A stretch of DNA of 64,000 bases. Origin: Paenibacillus xylanexedens. Lineage in GTDB: Bacteria > Bacillota > Bacilli > Paenibacillales > Paenibacillaceae. How positions within the stretch are numbered: position 1 is the first letter of the stretch; every line of letters begins with the position of its first letter. The notes under the pieces are model-generated. The model was given only the letters and a program-made list of their open reading frames with translations, searched no databases and was not told the origin of the DNA. A program made the translations under genes and the position numbers. The stretch spans positions 62,001-126,000 of the forward strand of contig NZ_JAGIKV010000012.1 in NCBI RefSeq assembly GCF_017874615.1, given 5' to 3'. This document shows positions 10,908 through 19,297 of the stretch, one piece after another.

Positions 10908-11375
10908 ATGTATCGACAAGTGGATGATTTTTTAAAGGAATGGGCAGTGGCTGTGAAAGGAACATTGCAAGTATTACAAGCCGTAACAGATGACAAATTA
11001 GGACAAAGTATTTTTGAAGGGCATAGTACACTAGGTTGGTTAGGCTGGAATTTAGTAGAAACAACAGGTTATTTTAGTCATTTAGCAGGTTTAACTGTAC
11101 CAATGATTGGTCAAGATGAGCCAGTTCCAGCGACAGCAAGAGAAATTGTAGCAGCTTACGAAAAAGCAGCAGAGGCGGTCAAGGAAGAGGTAGCCAAGCT
11201 ATCAAATGAGGACTTGCTAACAGAAACAGGCTTAGAAAGTCTTGCAACAAAAGGTTCATTATTACGTTTCTTAATTGACCACCAAACACATCACCGCGGC
11301 CAAATGATGGTGCTATTACGTCAAGCAGGCTTACCAGTACCGCCCGTGATGGGTCCAACAAAAGAAATGCAATAA
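10908..11375 (+). CDS. DinB-family putative metal-dependent protein
   Basis: A 155-residue four-helix protein of the DinB/YfiT superfamily. The C-terminal helix DHQTHHRGQMMVLLRQAGL supplies the usual histidine metal ligands; a further histidine lies near residue 40-60 (FEGHST, YFSHLAG). Relatives include bacillithiol or mycothiol transferases; the substrate is not visible. The start at 10908 is chosen because GGAGGAG lies 5 bases upstream; an in-frame GTG/ATG at 10866 lacks a ribosome site. Its codon use is rich in A/T-ending codons (many tta, aca, gta), unlike the neighbouring DUF418 and glycosylase genes, which suggests horizontal gain. Confidence 0.85.
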   Translation: MYRQVDDFLKEWAVAVKGTLQVLQAVTDDKLGQSIFEGHSTLGWLGWNLVETTGYFSHLAGLTVPMIGQDEPVPATAREIVAAYEKAAEAVKEEVAKLSNEDLLTETGLESLATKGSLLRFLIDHQTHHRGQMMVLLRQAGLPVPPVMGPTKEMQ

Positions 11376-11485
11376 CGAATAGATGTCTTTCTTGGTAGTG
11401 GCTCCTCAAAGTTAGAGTCTTTAATAGGCGGCTGATTGATTGGTTTGAGTTCGGTATTGCATTTAAATTAGAGGTAGGTGCAAAC

Positions 11486-12679
11486 ATGATCCAATTAACA
11501 AACCGCCAGGCACGGCAATTTCTATTGCTGAAGCATGGACTTTTGGGCGAATATAAATTTAGTGAAAAGCAGGGCGTATTGGACTTTGCTCGGCAGGTCA
11601 GCTGCATTCAATACGACCCCATCGATGTTTGCGGAAAAAACGCCGAATTGGTGCTACAGTCGCGAATCAAGGGATTTACCAAGGGAATGCTCGCCGAGTT
11701 GCTGTATGAGGATAGAAGCCTTGTCGATTATCCCGACAAGAACCTAGCCATTATCTCTGTCGAGGACTGGCCGTATTTTGAGCGATACAGGCAAGCCGCA
11801 AGGCAACATGCCGAACGTTATCCCGAAATGGAAGCGTTGACTACGCAAGTACGGGTTCATATCCAAAATCACGGTGCACTAAGTTCGGATGATTTAAAAT
11901 TGGATGGGGATTTCTCTTGGCAATCGGCCATCCACTGGAGCGGTGGAAACAATTCATCTCGATCGGTGCTGGAACAGATGTATTCGACGGGTGAGTTGAT
12001 TATCCATCATAAAAAAGGAACGCGTAAATATTACGATATAGCCAAGAAGTACATACAACCAAATCTGCTGAATGCATCAGAGCCGCTGGAGGATGAGCTT
12101 GAGCATCATAAGTGGCGGGTACTGCGTCGAATCGGCTCTGTTGGTCTCTTATGGAATCGTGCGTCAGATGCATGGCTGAATATATGGGGGCTGAAAGCAG
12201 CACAGCGCACCGAGGTTTTTCGCCAGCTATTAAACGAAAATCGTATTGTTGCTGTTGCTGTGGAACAAATGAAGGATATGCTGTACTGCCTCGCGGAGGA
12301 TTTACCGCTTATTGAAGCTGTTCTGAGAAATCAGGAGCAGAAATTGCGTTGTGAGCTTATTGCCCCTCTAGATAATTTCATATGGGACAGAAAACTGATC
12401 AACAAATTGTTTGGCTTCGATTACACCTGGGAGATTTACACGCCTGCAATCAAACGAAAATTCGGCTATTATGTGCTGCCTCTATTATATGGAGAAAGCT
12501 TCATTGGACGGGCCGAGATAATCGTGGAGCGTAAAACTGGAACGCTCGTTCTTAAAAACATCTGGTACGAGAACGGTGTGAAGCAAACAACGCAATTGCG
12601 AACAGCCTTGAACAGTTGTTTCCAAAAGTTTGCGATATTCAACGGGTGTGAGACGATTTCGGCAGAGTCTATAAACTGA
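11486..12679 (+). CDS. YcaQ/AlkZ-like crosslink-repair DNA glycosylase (HTH_42 family)
   Basis: A 397-residue member of the winged-helix HTH_42 (formerly DUF1006) family. E. coli YcaQ (AlkX) and Streptomyces AlkZ, two characterised members, unhook interstrand crosslinks and remove bulky alkylated bases. The catalytic QxD motif of YcaQ is present as Q42-Y43-D44 in CIQYDPID. The tandem winged helices cover about 1-250, with a C-terminal beta region (APLDNFIWDRKLI, FDYTWEIYTP) typical of the family. GAGGTAGGTG precedes the ATG. It appears monocistronic. The role in repair is by homology; the enzyme may guard against a self-made or environmental alkylator (inference). Confidence 0.85.
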   Translation: MIQLTNRQARQFLLLKHGLLGEYKFSEKQGVLDFARQVSCIQYDPIDVCGKNAELVLQSRIKGFTKGMLAELLYEDRSLVDYPDKNLAIISVEDWPYFERYRQAARQHAERYPEMEALTTQVRVHIQNHGALSSDDLKLDGDFSWQSAIHWSGGNNSSRSVLEQMYSTGELIIHHKKGTRKYYDIAKKYIQPNLLNASEPLEDELEHHKWRVLRRIGSVGLLWNRASDAWLNIWGLKAAQRTEVFRQLLNENRIVAVAVEQMKDMLYCLAEDLPLIEAVLRNQEQKLRCELIAPLDNFIWDRKLINKLFGFDYTWEIYTPAIKRKFGYYVLPLLYGESFIGRAEIIVERKTGTLVLKNIWYENGVKQTTQLRTALNSCFQKFAIFNGCETISAESIN

Positions 12680-13168
12680 TATTTCCTGTATTTGTATATA
12701 GGTAATGAATTTGGATACCGTTCTGAATCGACATCCTCACCAACCATAAATTAAAAAAGGTCATTCCGCTAACGGATAACGTTAGTTTAACAAACAGGCC
12801 ACAATTGGTACATTTATCACTCATAAAAGAACTCTCCAGACTAGGAGGGTTATTGCATTTTTATCCATATGTTTGCGGGTGGTGTCAGTTACGCTGGTAT
12901 TGCCCCTAAGAGTAGGTAGTTTGTTCTAGCTCGAAGAATGACCATAATTAATTTTGTGTGCTTATATTACCTTTATTTGTTATACTCACTGAAGAATAAG
13001 AAATATCCCTAATGTTTCCTGTTACAATTTGTAGTTTTATAGATTCAACATATCAACTCTAATACATAAGCTAACTATTATAGTGCGGGCAGTGGTAAGG
13101 TAATGCGAAATGATAGATGTAGCATATACATTCAACTTTTTCCACTCAGGCTTGAAAGGATCGTTATT
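12680..13168. other. Gene-poor stretch with a short palindrome
   Basis: No convincing gene is seen on either strand. It holds a palindrome CTAACG-GATAA-CGTTAG (12769-12785) and a weak hairpin AACTCTCC-AGACTA-GGAGGGTT near 12832-12853. Neither has a clear T-run. Confidence 0.4.
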
Positions 13169-13381
13169 GTGCTAAAAATTATTAATTTTCTTCTTTTCTT
13201 GCTGATCATATGGGTAGTTATCTTTTATCCTTTTCGTTTTGCTTGGTTTGAAGGTTTGAAACAGATTCCTGCAGATCTTCATGTTGTTTATTTACTTTTC
13301 TTGTTCTTTGGATATCTGATCTGCTCAACCGCTATGGGACTTATGGTTGGCAAGATGTTCTTTAAACGAAAAGAGCAGTAA
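13169..13381 (+). CDS. Small membrane protein of unknown function
   Basis: A 70-residue protein with two hydrophobic segments, LKIINFLLFLLIIWVVIFY (about 2-20) and VVYLLFLFFGYLICSTAMGL (about 38-57), and a basic C-terminal tail (FFKRKEQ). I start it at the GTG at 13169 because GAAAGGA lies 8 bases upstream. An in-frame ATG at 13103 would add 22 residues without a ribosome site. I do not recognise the family. The decayed gene at 13408 begins 27 bp downstream. Confidence 0.5.
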   Translation: MLKIINFLLFLLIIWVVIFYPFRFAWFEGLKQIPADLHVVYLLFLFFGYLICSTAMGLMVGKMFFKRKEQ

Positions 13382-13407
13382 GTATGTGTAGGTAGGAAGT
13401 TTGGAGA

Positions 13408-13765
13408 ATGGACAAAGGTATTTTAATCAATCTATTCTAACTTTTTCCTGAATTCCACGATTGTTATATAGAACATTTGGATTTATATCAAGAGTTTCTA
13501 GGACATGTGTTTTTTGGCGATGAAGTGGCTACTTATGTTGAAGGATTGCTTCGTGAAAATGATGATACAGAACAAATTGAGCAGTTTTTCAATTTTTTTG
13601 AATGGATGGCAACTCAAACGAGCCTTTATATTGTACAAGTATTATCTACTACAACCTTGTATGATTTAGGTGGGCATGCAAAAAGCTCAATGTTATATGA
13701 AGCAGCATACTAAAAGACTTTCTCAAGAAATAGAAGATCTGCACTCAGGGAAAGATTTTCCATAG
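13408..13765 (+). pseudogene. Decayed DUF7674-like gene (nonsense mutation plus frameshift)
   Basis: From ATG 13408 the frame reads MDKGILINLF, stop, LFPEFHDCYIEHLDLYQEFL and on through HVFFGDEVATYVEGLLREND. The stop TAA at 13438-13440 sits exactly where relatives have Glu (NLFELFPEF), so a single G-to-T change explains it. The frame ends at 13713 (EAAY), but the next frame continues TKRLSQEIEDLHSGKDFP to a stop at 13765, so there is also a frameshift near 13709. The family assignment rests on remembered resemblance to DUF7674 proteins of Bacilli. The function is unknown. Confidence 0.6.
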
Positions 13766-13824
13766 AATACTCTGCTGGAGAGTAGGTATTCAAGAGTTTA
13801 TATCGTTGGTTTTATAATATCATT

Positions 13825-13858
13825 CAAAGTCGCTAAAGCAGCGGCTTTTGTTGTTTTA
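13825..13858 (+). terminator. Terminator downstream of the decayed DUF7674-like gene
   Basis: AAAGTCGCT and AGCGGCTTT form a stem around AAAGC, followed by TTGTTGTTTT. Confidence 0.65.
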
Positions 13859-13941
13859 TTCATGTAATTGCCTATCTCAAAGGTTGAGGGGAAAGAACTT
13901 ATTCCAATGATCGATTAGATAATTATGCATAACTTTTTGCT

Positions 13942-14142
13942 TTGGATAGGCCTCCATTCGCATCAACCAGTGGGGTGGAAGCAATGAAGGAGTTTGCTAC
14001 ATTACAGCCTTACGCCTGTCCTGCCCAGATTATTGACTTGGATAGTGACTCAGCGAATCTGGAAAAGATTTATGGGATCACATTCCGTTTTTCTAAATCT
14101 CAGCAGTCAATAGGCTTGTGGGATTTGCTTTACGCCATATGA
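13942..14142 (+). other. Possible short coding remnant
   Basis: A 66-codon frame from a TTG without a ribosome site. The frame continues upstream past a stop at the codons before LFALDRPPF (ERTYSNDRLDNYA, stop, LFALDRPPF), which may mean a decayed gene. I recognise no domain. It is recorded only because its composition looks more protein-like than the surrounding A+T-rich DNA. Confidence 0.2.
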
Positions 14143-14279
14143 ATCGGAGGGATATTTGTTATTTACAAATTTTGTTCTATATATTATAGTCATTAAAGAC
14201 AATTTATATCTACAATATTAGTTCCAAACAAGTGAACCGTAAATGCTCTGGCAAATACAATTAGGTGAGGAGTATGAAA

Positions 14280-14840
14280 ATGAATCCTAAGATACAAAGA
14301 AAAATTGAGCAGTTGGAGAATATCGAGAGGTTCCCAGCAGAGGAGTTATTTGAATTTATACAGCTTAATAAAGAGGACGAACTATTAGACCTTGGGGCTG
14401 GCACAGGTTATATAAGCTTTGCTTTTGCTAATTATGTGAAAAGAGTAGTTGCATTGGATTACGATGCTGATATTTTACAGTATCTAGAGGTGAAAGCTAA
14501 GGAAAAAGGCATAACCAACATTGAAACCACTGCCGCAAATTTCAAAGAGATGCCACTCGCGAACGAAAGATTCGAAAAGGCCGTGGCTTCCATATCGTTA
14601 CACGAAGTTCAACCTCTTTCGTCCGTACTGCTTGAAATCCATAGAGTATTGAAAGACAAAGGGATCTTTGTGTGCATTGAATTAGAGGAGTCGACGAAGC
14701 CTACTGGTCCAAGAGTTTCATCCAAGGAAATGGAAAAGGAAATTGTAAAGGCAGGTTTCTCAGTTATTAATACGATCCATTTACCAACACAAGTTGCTAA
14801 CCAACCCGTCTATATCATCCTTGCACAGAAAAATAAATAA
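14280..14840 (+). CDS. Class I SAM-dependent methyltransferase
   Basis: A 186-residue methyltransferase of the UbiE/Methyltransf_11 type. Motif I, the SAM-binding glycine loop, is LLDLGAGTGY (about residues 39-48). Motif II has the acidic residue in VVALDYDAD (about 63-71), and the later VASISLHEV matches the motif IV position. GGTGAGG (14264-14270) lies 9 bases before the ATG at 14280; the ATG at 14274 is too close to it. The substrate cannot be inferred. It is monocistronic with its own terminator. Confidence 0.85.
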   Translation: MNPKIQRKIEQLENIERFPAEELFEFIQLNKEDELLDLGAGTGYISFAFANYVKRVVALDYDADILQYLEVKAKEKGITNIETTAANFKEMPLANERFEKAVASISLHEVQPLSSVLLEIHRVLKDKGIFVCIELEESTKPTGPRVSSKEMEKEIVKAGFSVINTIHLPTQVANQPVYIILAQKNK

Positions 14841-14851
14841 GTTCAATTTAT

Positions 14852-14888
14852 AGAAGCCACTCCATTCGTCTGGGGGGCTTCTTCTTTT
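14852..14888 (+). terminator. Terminator after methyltransferase
   Basis: AGAAGCC-CTCC pairs with GGGG-GGCTTCT and is followed by TCTTTT. Confidence 0.7.
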
Positions 14889-15057
14889 GCTAATGTTCAA
14901 CAGCATCATAACTAGGAGCACATTTTTTCGGAGAACTGAGAGGCAACTAACGCATTAAATAGGAACAGTTTCCATCTGGACATATATCCTTTGTCTTAAG
15001 ACATGGGAAAAATAGGTTCTTGAATTTCTTTCCCGATGTACAGCCGAATCCGAGATT

Positions 15058-15498
15058 GTGATAGGCTGTATCTACAAAAGTATTACACGTTTTAAATGGA
15101 AGGGGATAATTTACCTGGATCAGGAACTTGCGACCACGATTGCTATCGAATTTAAGAACAATCAGAAGGTATTGAATGCGATCGGAGACGAGACTCGGCA
15201 AGCCATCCTCATAGCCTTGATTCAAGGGCCGCAAAAACCCGGCATGCGCGTAGGAGAGATCAGGATGAAAACTCACCTTTCCCGACCGACCGTATCACAT
15301 CATCAGAAAATATTGAAAGAATCACAGATAATAAGTGTTCGTAAAGAAGGAACTCTCAACTATTACAGCCTTGACTCCGGTAGCAAGTTGAAATTATTGA
15401 AAAACCTGGTGAACGAGATAGAAAAGTTGCTAACGCAATGTGAAGAACAAGCATCGGAACAAGAATTAGGAAACATGGGGAGGGGGAGTTGCGAATGA
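15058..15498 (+). CDS. ArsR-type HTH transcriptional regulator
   Basis: A winged-helix regulator of the ArsR/HTH_20 type. NAIGDETRQAILIALIQGPQ opens the domain and the recognition helix lies in LSRPTVSHHQKILKES, followed by the wing IISVRKEGTLNYYSLD. No CxC metal site is seen. The start is uncertain: GTG 15058 has no ribosome site, whereas AAGGGG at about 15097-15102 precedes a CTG at 15115 that would give the family's usual N-terminus. Its stop overlaps the start of the reductase gene as ATGA, so the two genes are translationally coupled and it probably controls that operon. Confidence 0.8.
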   Translation: MIGCIYKSITRFKWKGIIYLDQELATTIAIEFKNNQKVLNAIGDETRQAILIALIQGPQKPGMRVGEIRMKTHLSRPTVSHHQKILKESQIISVRKEGTLNYYSLDSGSKLKLLKNLVNEIEKLLTQCEEQASEQELGNMGRGSCE

Positions 15499-16361
15499 AT
15501 CAGACAGTCGCAGCGGCAAACGGAGTGGACATTCCTCAACTCGGGTTCGGCCTATATAAGATCAAAGACAGGGGGACTTTTGAGAGGACTGTCGAGGAGG
15601 CTATTCGAATGGGTTATCGCCATTTCGATACGGCCAAAATTTACGGTAATGAAGCGGTACTAGGTCGGGTCATCCAAAACAGCGGCATTCCCAGGGAGGA
15701 GTTCTTCATTACCTCCAAGGTATGGACGACAGACCTGAAGTACCGTGCAACGAAAAAGGCGTTCGAGCAGACTTGCCAGAAGCTGAACGTAACGTATCTC
15801 GATATGTATTTGATTCATTTTGCCGGTCCTCAATACGTGAATGCCTGGAAGGCGATGGAAGAATTATACGACGCAGGTAAAATCAAAGTTATAGGTGTAG
15901 CCAATTTCGAGATCCGGCATCTGGAGCATCTGAAGAAGCATTCCCGGATTTCGCCGATGGTAAATCAGATCGAGACCCATCCGGAATTTCCGCAACACGA
16001 ATTGCATGATTATATGGTTCGACATCGGATTCTGCATGAGGCTTGGGGACCGTTGGGGCAGGGAAGCAAAGCGCTGCTGGAGCATCCGGAGCTGGCGGCA
16101 ATTGCCCTTTGCCATCAGAAGTCGGTTGCCCAAGTCATTTTGCGCTGGCATTTGCAACGTGGAATTATTGTCATCCCCAAATCATCGAATCCTCAAAGGA
16201 TTAAAGAGAACAATGAAATATTCGACTTTGAGTTGAATGAGAAGGAAATGGAACAAATACGACGATTGGACACGGGTAAGAGATATTCCGTAAGTCCGAA
16301 TGGCTACATGGTCAACCCGATTTATATCCATTTAATGAAGTTATTTATTCGCTCTCATTGA
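15495..16361 (+). CDS. Aldo/keto reductase
   Basis: A 288-residue NAD(P)H-dependent oxidoreductase with a TIM barrel. The catalytic tetrad is visible: Asp and Tyr in FDTAKIYGNE, Lys in ITSKVW, and His in YLIHFAGP, where relatives usually have LIHWP. The nucleotide-phosphate site is IPKSSNPQRIKEN near the C-terminus. It resembles the YvgN/YtbE methylglyoxal and 2,5-diketogluconate reductases. ATG 15495 is chosen over TTG 15489 because AGGGGGAG sits 6 bases before it and the ATGA overlap links it to the ArsR gene. Its last codons lie in a 51-bp repeat found again at 19905. Confidence 0.9.
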   Translation: MNQTVAAANGVDIPQLGFGLYKIKDRGTFERTVEEAIRMGYRHFDTAKIYGNEAVLGRVIQNSGIPREEFFITSKVWTTDLKYRATKKAFEQTCQKLNVTYLDMYLIHFAGPQYVNAWKAMEELYDAGKIKVIGVANFEIRHLEHLKKHSRISPMVNQIETHPEFPQHELHDYMVRHRILHEAWGPLGQGSKALLEHPELAAIALCHQKSVAQVILRWHLQRGIIVIPKSSNPQRIKENNEIFDFELNEKEMEQIRRLDTGKRYSVSPNGYMVNPIYIHLMKLFIRSH

Positions 16362-16374
16362 TGGATCATAATTC
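16324..16374. repeat. 51-bp direct repeat, copy A
   Basis: Matches 19905-19955 at 47 of 51 positions without gaps. It includes the last codons and stop of the aldo/keto reductase. On the minus strand it also spells Met-Ile-His-Gln-stop, the end of the response regulator at 19936. Confidence 0.85.
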
Positions 16375-16514
16375 GATTTTGAACAACAACCGAGCACTCA
16401 AATTTGGTGGTCGTTCCCCAAAAGATTCTTTCTTCCCGAACATAAAGCGACACTTCGATTCCCGAAGTCCAGTTGAGTATATAAAAAAGGTGTCTATACG
16501 TAATTATTTTCTTG

Positions 16515-16554
16515 GGGCTGTCCTGTGAGTCATGAGCATGACCGGGTACAGCCC
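16515..16554. other. Stem-loop between reductase and ribbon-helix-helix gene
   Basis: GGGCTGT (16515-16521) pairs with ACAGCCC (16548-16554). Inside, GTCAT-GAGC-ATGAC forms a second hairpin. There is only a weak T-run (TTTGTC), so it may be a terminator or the leftover of a mobile element. Confidence 0.5.
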
Positions 16555-16569
16555 TTTGTCAGGGTTATA

Positions 16570-16780
16570 CAGTTCTAACGGACCTAGCACACGCTATTTG
16601 CTCCCATTTGCATAGGTTTGAATTCTAACGAATCATAGAGACGTTATTTCATCGAGTTGGTCCATTTATATGATGTTTAGGCGGTTTACGATGGAATAAA
16701 GTTACTGAGGTTCGTTACATACTGCGTTCCTTAAGAAGCCGCCGTTTAGAGTGTGGTAGGTTCGTTAGCGCTTGAAGCGA
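16570..16780. repeat. Imperfect 50-bp repeat cluster with an inverted copy
   Basis: CTAACGGACCTAGCACACGC starts at 16575. A related unit CTAACGAATCATAGAGACGT starts exactly 50 bp later at 16625. Near 16755-16775 the reverse complement appears (CTAACGAACCTACCACACTC read on the minus strand). No gene is present. It looks like a structured intergenic repeat family. Confidence 0.55.
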
Positions 16781-16851
16781 AGGGAATTCCTTTTGAGATA
16801 GTCCCATCTTTACATTCGATGAGTTGTTCTTCAGCAATCGCTTTTAAAATA

Positions 16852-16881
16852 TTGTAAATCCATGTAGAGACATGATATGAT
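16852..16881 (+). promoter_or_regulatory. Candidate sigma-A promoter of the ribbon-helix-helix/clamp genes
   Basis: TTGTAA (16852-16857), 18-bp spacer, TATGAT (16876-16881), placed about 58 bp before the TTG start at 16939. Confidence 0.45.
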
Positions 16882-16938
16882 GAGAAGAAGTTCTTTTGAA
16901 TAAGGTTACCTAAATCAAAATGAAGGAGCGTCATTATA

Positions 16939-17175
16939 TTGAACAATAATAAGGTTAAAGTTGGTGTCTCTAATAAAGAAGGCCAGTTAGGTTTTGTCTT
17001 TTCGAGAGGTGGTCTGCGAGAAGGTTCCGGGAGAAAGAGTATAGGTGTGACTAAAAAAATATCTTTAACTCTAACAGAGGACATGTGGGGGAAAATCGAA
17101 AACCATTGCACAGAGCATAAACTTTCTCGTTCGGAGGCTATACGTAACATCATTGAGTCCTTCTATACAAAATAA
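16939..17175 (+). CDS. Ribbon-helix-helix DNA-binding protein
   Basis: A 78-residue protein. Its second half (KKISLTLTEDMWGKIENHC, LSRSEAIRNIIESF) matches the beta-strand plus two helices of the CopG/Arc fold; the first half is basic and glycine-rich (SRGGLREGSGRKS). Such proteins are usually dimeric repressors, often autoregulatory or plasmid/toxin-related. It begins with TTG after AAGGAG (16923-16928). It lies 18 bp before the sliding-clamp paralogue in the same direction, so the two are probably one operon. Confidence 0.75.
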   Translation: MNNNKVKVGVSNKEGQLGFVFSRGGLREGSGRKSIGVTKKISLTLTEDMWGKIENHCTEHKLSRSEAIRNIIESFYTK

Positions 17176-17193
17176 TTTTTTTATTCGAGGTAG

Positions 17194-18327
17194 GTGAGGT
17201 CTTTGCTCGTAGAGATAACAAAAAATTCTCTTATGAATGCCATACAATATGTGATAAAGGCAGTAGCAGCAAATAGTTCAATACCTATTCTTCAAGGAAT
17301 ACATATTCAAGCAGGTGCAGATGGCGTTACTTTTACGGCAAGTAATACAAGTATGACGATACAGTCTATGATTGCTCAAGATGGTTTTTCTCTGACTGTA
17401 AAAAGAAAAGGGGCAATCGTTATACCATCGCGTTATTTTCACGATATTATTCGTAAATTTAATGATGACAAAGTTATACTTGAAATTAAAGAGCCAATGA
17501 TTCTTTCGATTGTATCCGGTCATTCTCAATTACGTTTATGCGGCATGGACCCTACAGAATTCCCTTCCATTGATGATGGAGAAGCGTTCCCTTCTACTAA
17601 ACTACGCATTAGTACTTCCTTACTTCGTTCGACTATTAAACAGCTAGCAATCGTAGCATCAACGTCCGAGACCAGCCCCATATTAACAGGAGTTTCTTTG
17701 GAATGCAGTAATGATTGTCTTAACTTAATTGCTACAGATGGAGTGCGGCTTGCATACCGCGCTTTGCATTTAGAAGATGCTACCCACAACATTTTGAACG
17801 CTGTTATTCCAGCAAAAAATCTCTATGAATTATCTAAAATATTAAACAAAACAGATGACACAACTGAAATTGAAGTGAGTAATAATCGAGTTAAATTCGT
17901 GACAACTGGACTGAAAGTGGAGTCTGCTCTTATTGAAGGAACGTTTCCATTCATAAAGAATGTAATCCCTCAATCTTATTTATGTGAAATCGCAGTTGAT
18001 ACAGCATGTTTGTTGAAAGCAGTTGAATGTGTAACTGTGATGGCCAGTGAACAAGTGATTAGATTAGTAGCTAATGCAGACACATTAAAACTATTGTCCA
18101 AAACAGCCGATGTTGGAGATATTCAGAATGAAATTCCACTATTAGAGATGTGTGGGGAAGAATTTGTGGTATCACTAAATGGAAAGTTTTTTATCGATAT
18201 ACTTCGCAACATGGATTGCGCTAGCGTCCGATTAAGATACTCCGGGAAAACAAGTCCCATCGTCGTACTTCCAGATGATTCGCTCATGTCTACTCTGTTC
18301 TTGATTACTCCAGTGATGACCCGGTGA
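17194..18327 (+). CDS. DNA polymerase III beta subunit (sliding clamp) paralogue
   Basis: A full-length clamp of 377 residues with the three expected domains of about 125 residues each. Family marks are SIPILQGIHI near the N-terminus, the second-domain LIATDGVRLAYR, and FPFIKNVIP; the C-terminal end (FLITPVMTR) replaces the usual LPIRTY-like end that forms part of the protein-binding pocket. The clamp encircles DNA and tethers polymerase and repair partners. There is no dnaA or recF beside it, so it is not the replication-origin dnaN but a second copy. Start codons GTG 17194 and TTG 17203 are both possible; GAGGTAGGTGAGGT lies over them. It is co-directional with a ribbon-helix-helix gene. 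Confidence 0.88.
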   Translation: MRSLLVEITKNSLMNAIQYVIKAVAANSSIPILQGIHIQAGADGVTFTASNTSMTIQSMIAQDGFSLTVKRKGAIVIPSRYFHDIIRKFNDDKVILEIKEPMILSIVSGHSQLRLCGMDPTEFPSIDDGEAFPSTKLRISTSLLRSTIKQLAIVASTSETSPILTGVSLECSNDCLNLIATDGVRLAYRALHLEDATHNILNAVIPAKNLYELSKILNKTDDTTEIEVSNNRVKFVTTGLKVESALIEGTFPFIKNVIPQSYLCEIAVDTACLLKAVECVTVMASEQVIRLVANADTLKLLSKTADVGDIQNEIPLLEMCGEEFVVSLNGKFFIDILRNMDCASVRLRYSGKTSPIVVLPDDSLMSTLFLITPVMTR

Positions 18328-18433
18328 ACCGTATCATCCATAAGAGCAAGTTTTTTACTGACTTTTTCGTGCAGAAATTGCAAGGTATTCATTATTTATT
18401 TCCCATAAAATTACCTTGAAGGGAGGGAATACG

Positions 18434-19113
18434 ATGGATTGGTTGGTCAGGATGAATAGTGCCATGGAATATATCGAAACAAATCTAGCGGACACTATTT
18501 CATATGATGAAATAGCACAGAGAGCCTGTTGCTCTACCTATCATTTTCAAAGGATGTTTCCATTTATTACTGGCGTAACGTTATCGGAGTACATTCGACG
18601 TCGACGGTTGACATTGGCTGCATTCGAACTGCAGACAACAGGCTCAAAGGTTATAGATGTAGCTATGAAATATGGATATGATTCGCCAGAGGCGTTTGCA
18701 CGCGCCTTTAAGAATCTTCATGGTATTATGCCTATATCCGCGCGTGATACAGGCGTTTCTCTAAAAGCCTATCCTCGAATGTCCTTTCATATTTCAATAA
18801 AAGGGGATGTCGAAATGAATTACCGTATTGAGCAAAGAGATTCTTTTGAGATGTTTGGAGTATATGGAATTATAAATGCAAGGGACTTGAGATTCCGGAG
18901 AGATTCACAAAACTTGCTGTCCCAACATTAACGTGGGCGGTCTTCCCGGAGCCGCAGTGTGATATGCAAAAACTATGGGAACGAATCTATTCTGAGTGGT
19001 TTCCGACATCTGAATACGAACAGGTTGAGGGCCCTACTTTCGAAATGTATTATGGAATGGCACGGCATGGGAATGTTTCAGGAGAAATCTGGATACCGGT
19101 GAAGAAAAAATAA
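18434..19113 (+). pseudogene. AraC/GyrI-like regulator with internal deletion and frameshift
   Basis: Begins as an AraC regulator ([20 protein letters not shown]) with both helix-turn-helix motifs (residues about 8-105) and enters the GyrI-like effector domain at [16 protein letters not shown]. The frame then stops at 18931 after nonsense residues. From about 18888 the next frame reads [20 protein letters not shown] and on to EIWIPVKKK with a stop at 19113, which is the normal C-terminus of the effector domain. The middle of that domain is missing, so a deletion shifted the frame. GGGAGGG precedes ATG 18434. The DNA-binding half could still be made. Confidence 0.75.
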
Positions 19114-19297
19114 TGCTCTTATGCGAGCGAAATGCAGGCTTTAACGGAGATGACAACTGAAAAAATTTAGATTAATAAAGGGTCATCCCCACAAAGGATG
19201 GCCCTATAACTTACCGTTGCAAATAGCGCTGAGAAACTTAACACAAATCGAAGGATAGGGGATATTGTTCGATTATTTTATATTGAGGGGGTTAGGT

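Noticed and set aside
12680..13100. Insertion sequence or small RNA in the gene-poor stretch
   Set aside because: Only a short palindrome and a weak hairpin are seen. There are no terminal repeats, no transposase remnant and no clear promoter-terminator pair.
16746..16934. Minus-strand frame of about 62 codons (ILKAIAEEQLIECKDG) upstream of the ribbon-helix-helix gene
   Set aside because: It looks somewhat protein-like, but it ends in the repeat cluster, overlaps the likely promoter of the next gene and matches no family I know. Left open; a protein search would decide.
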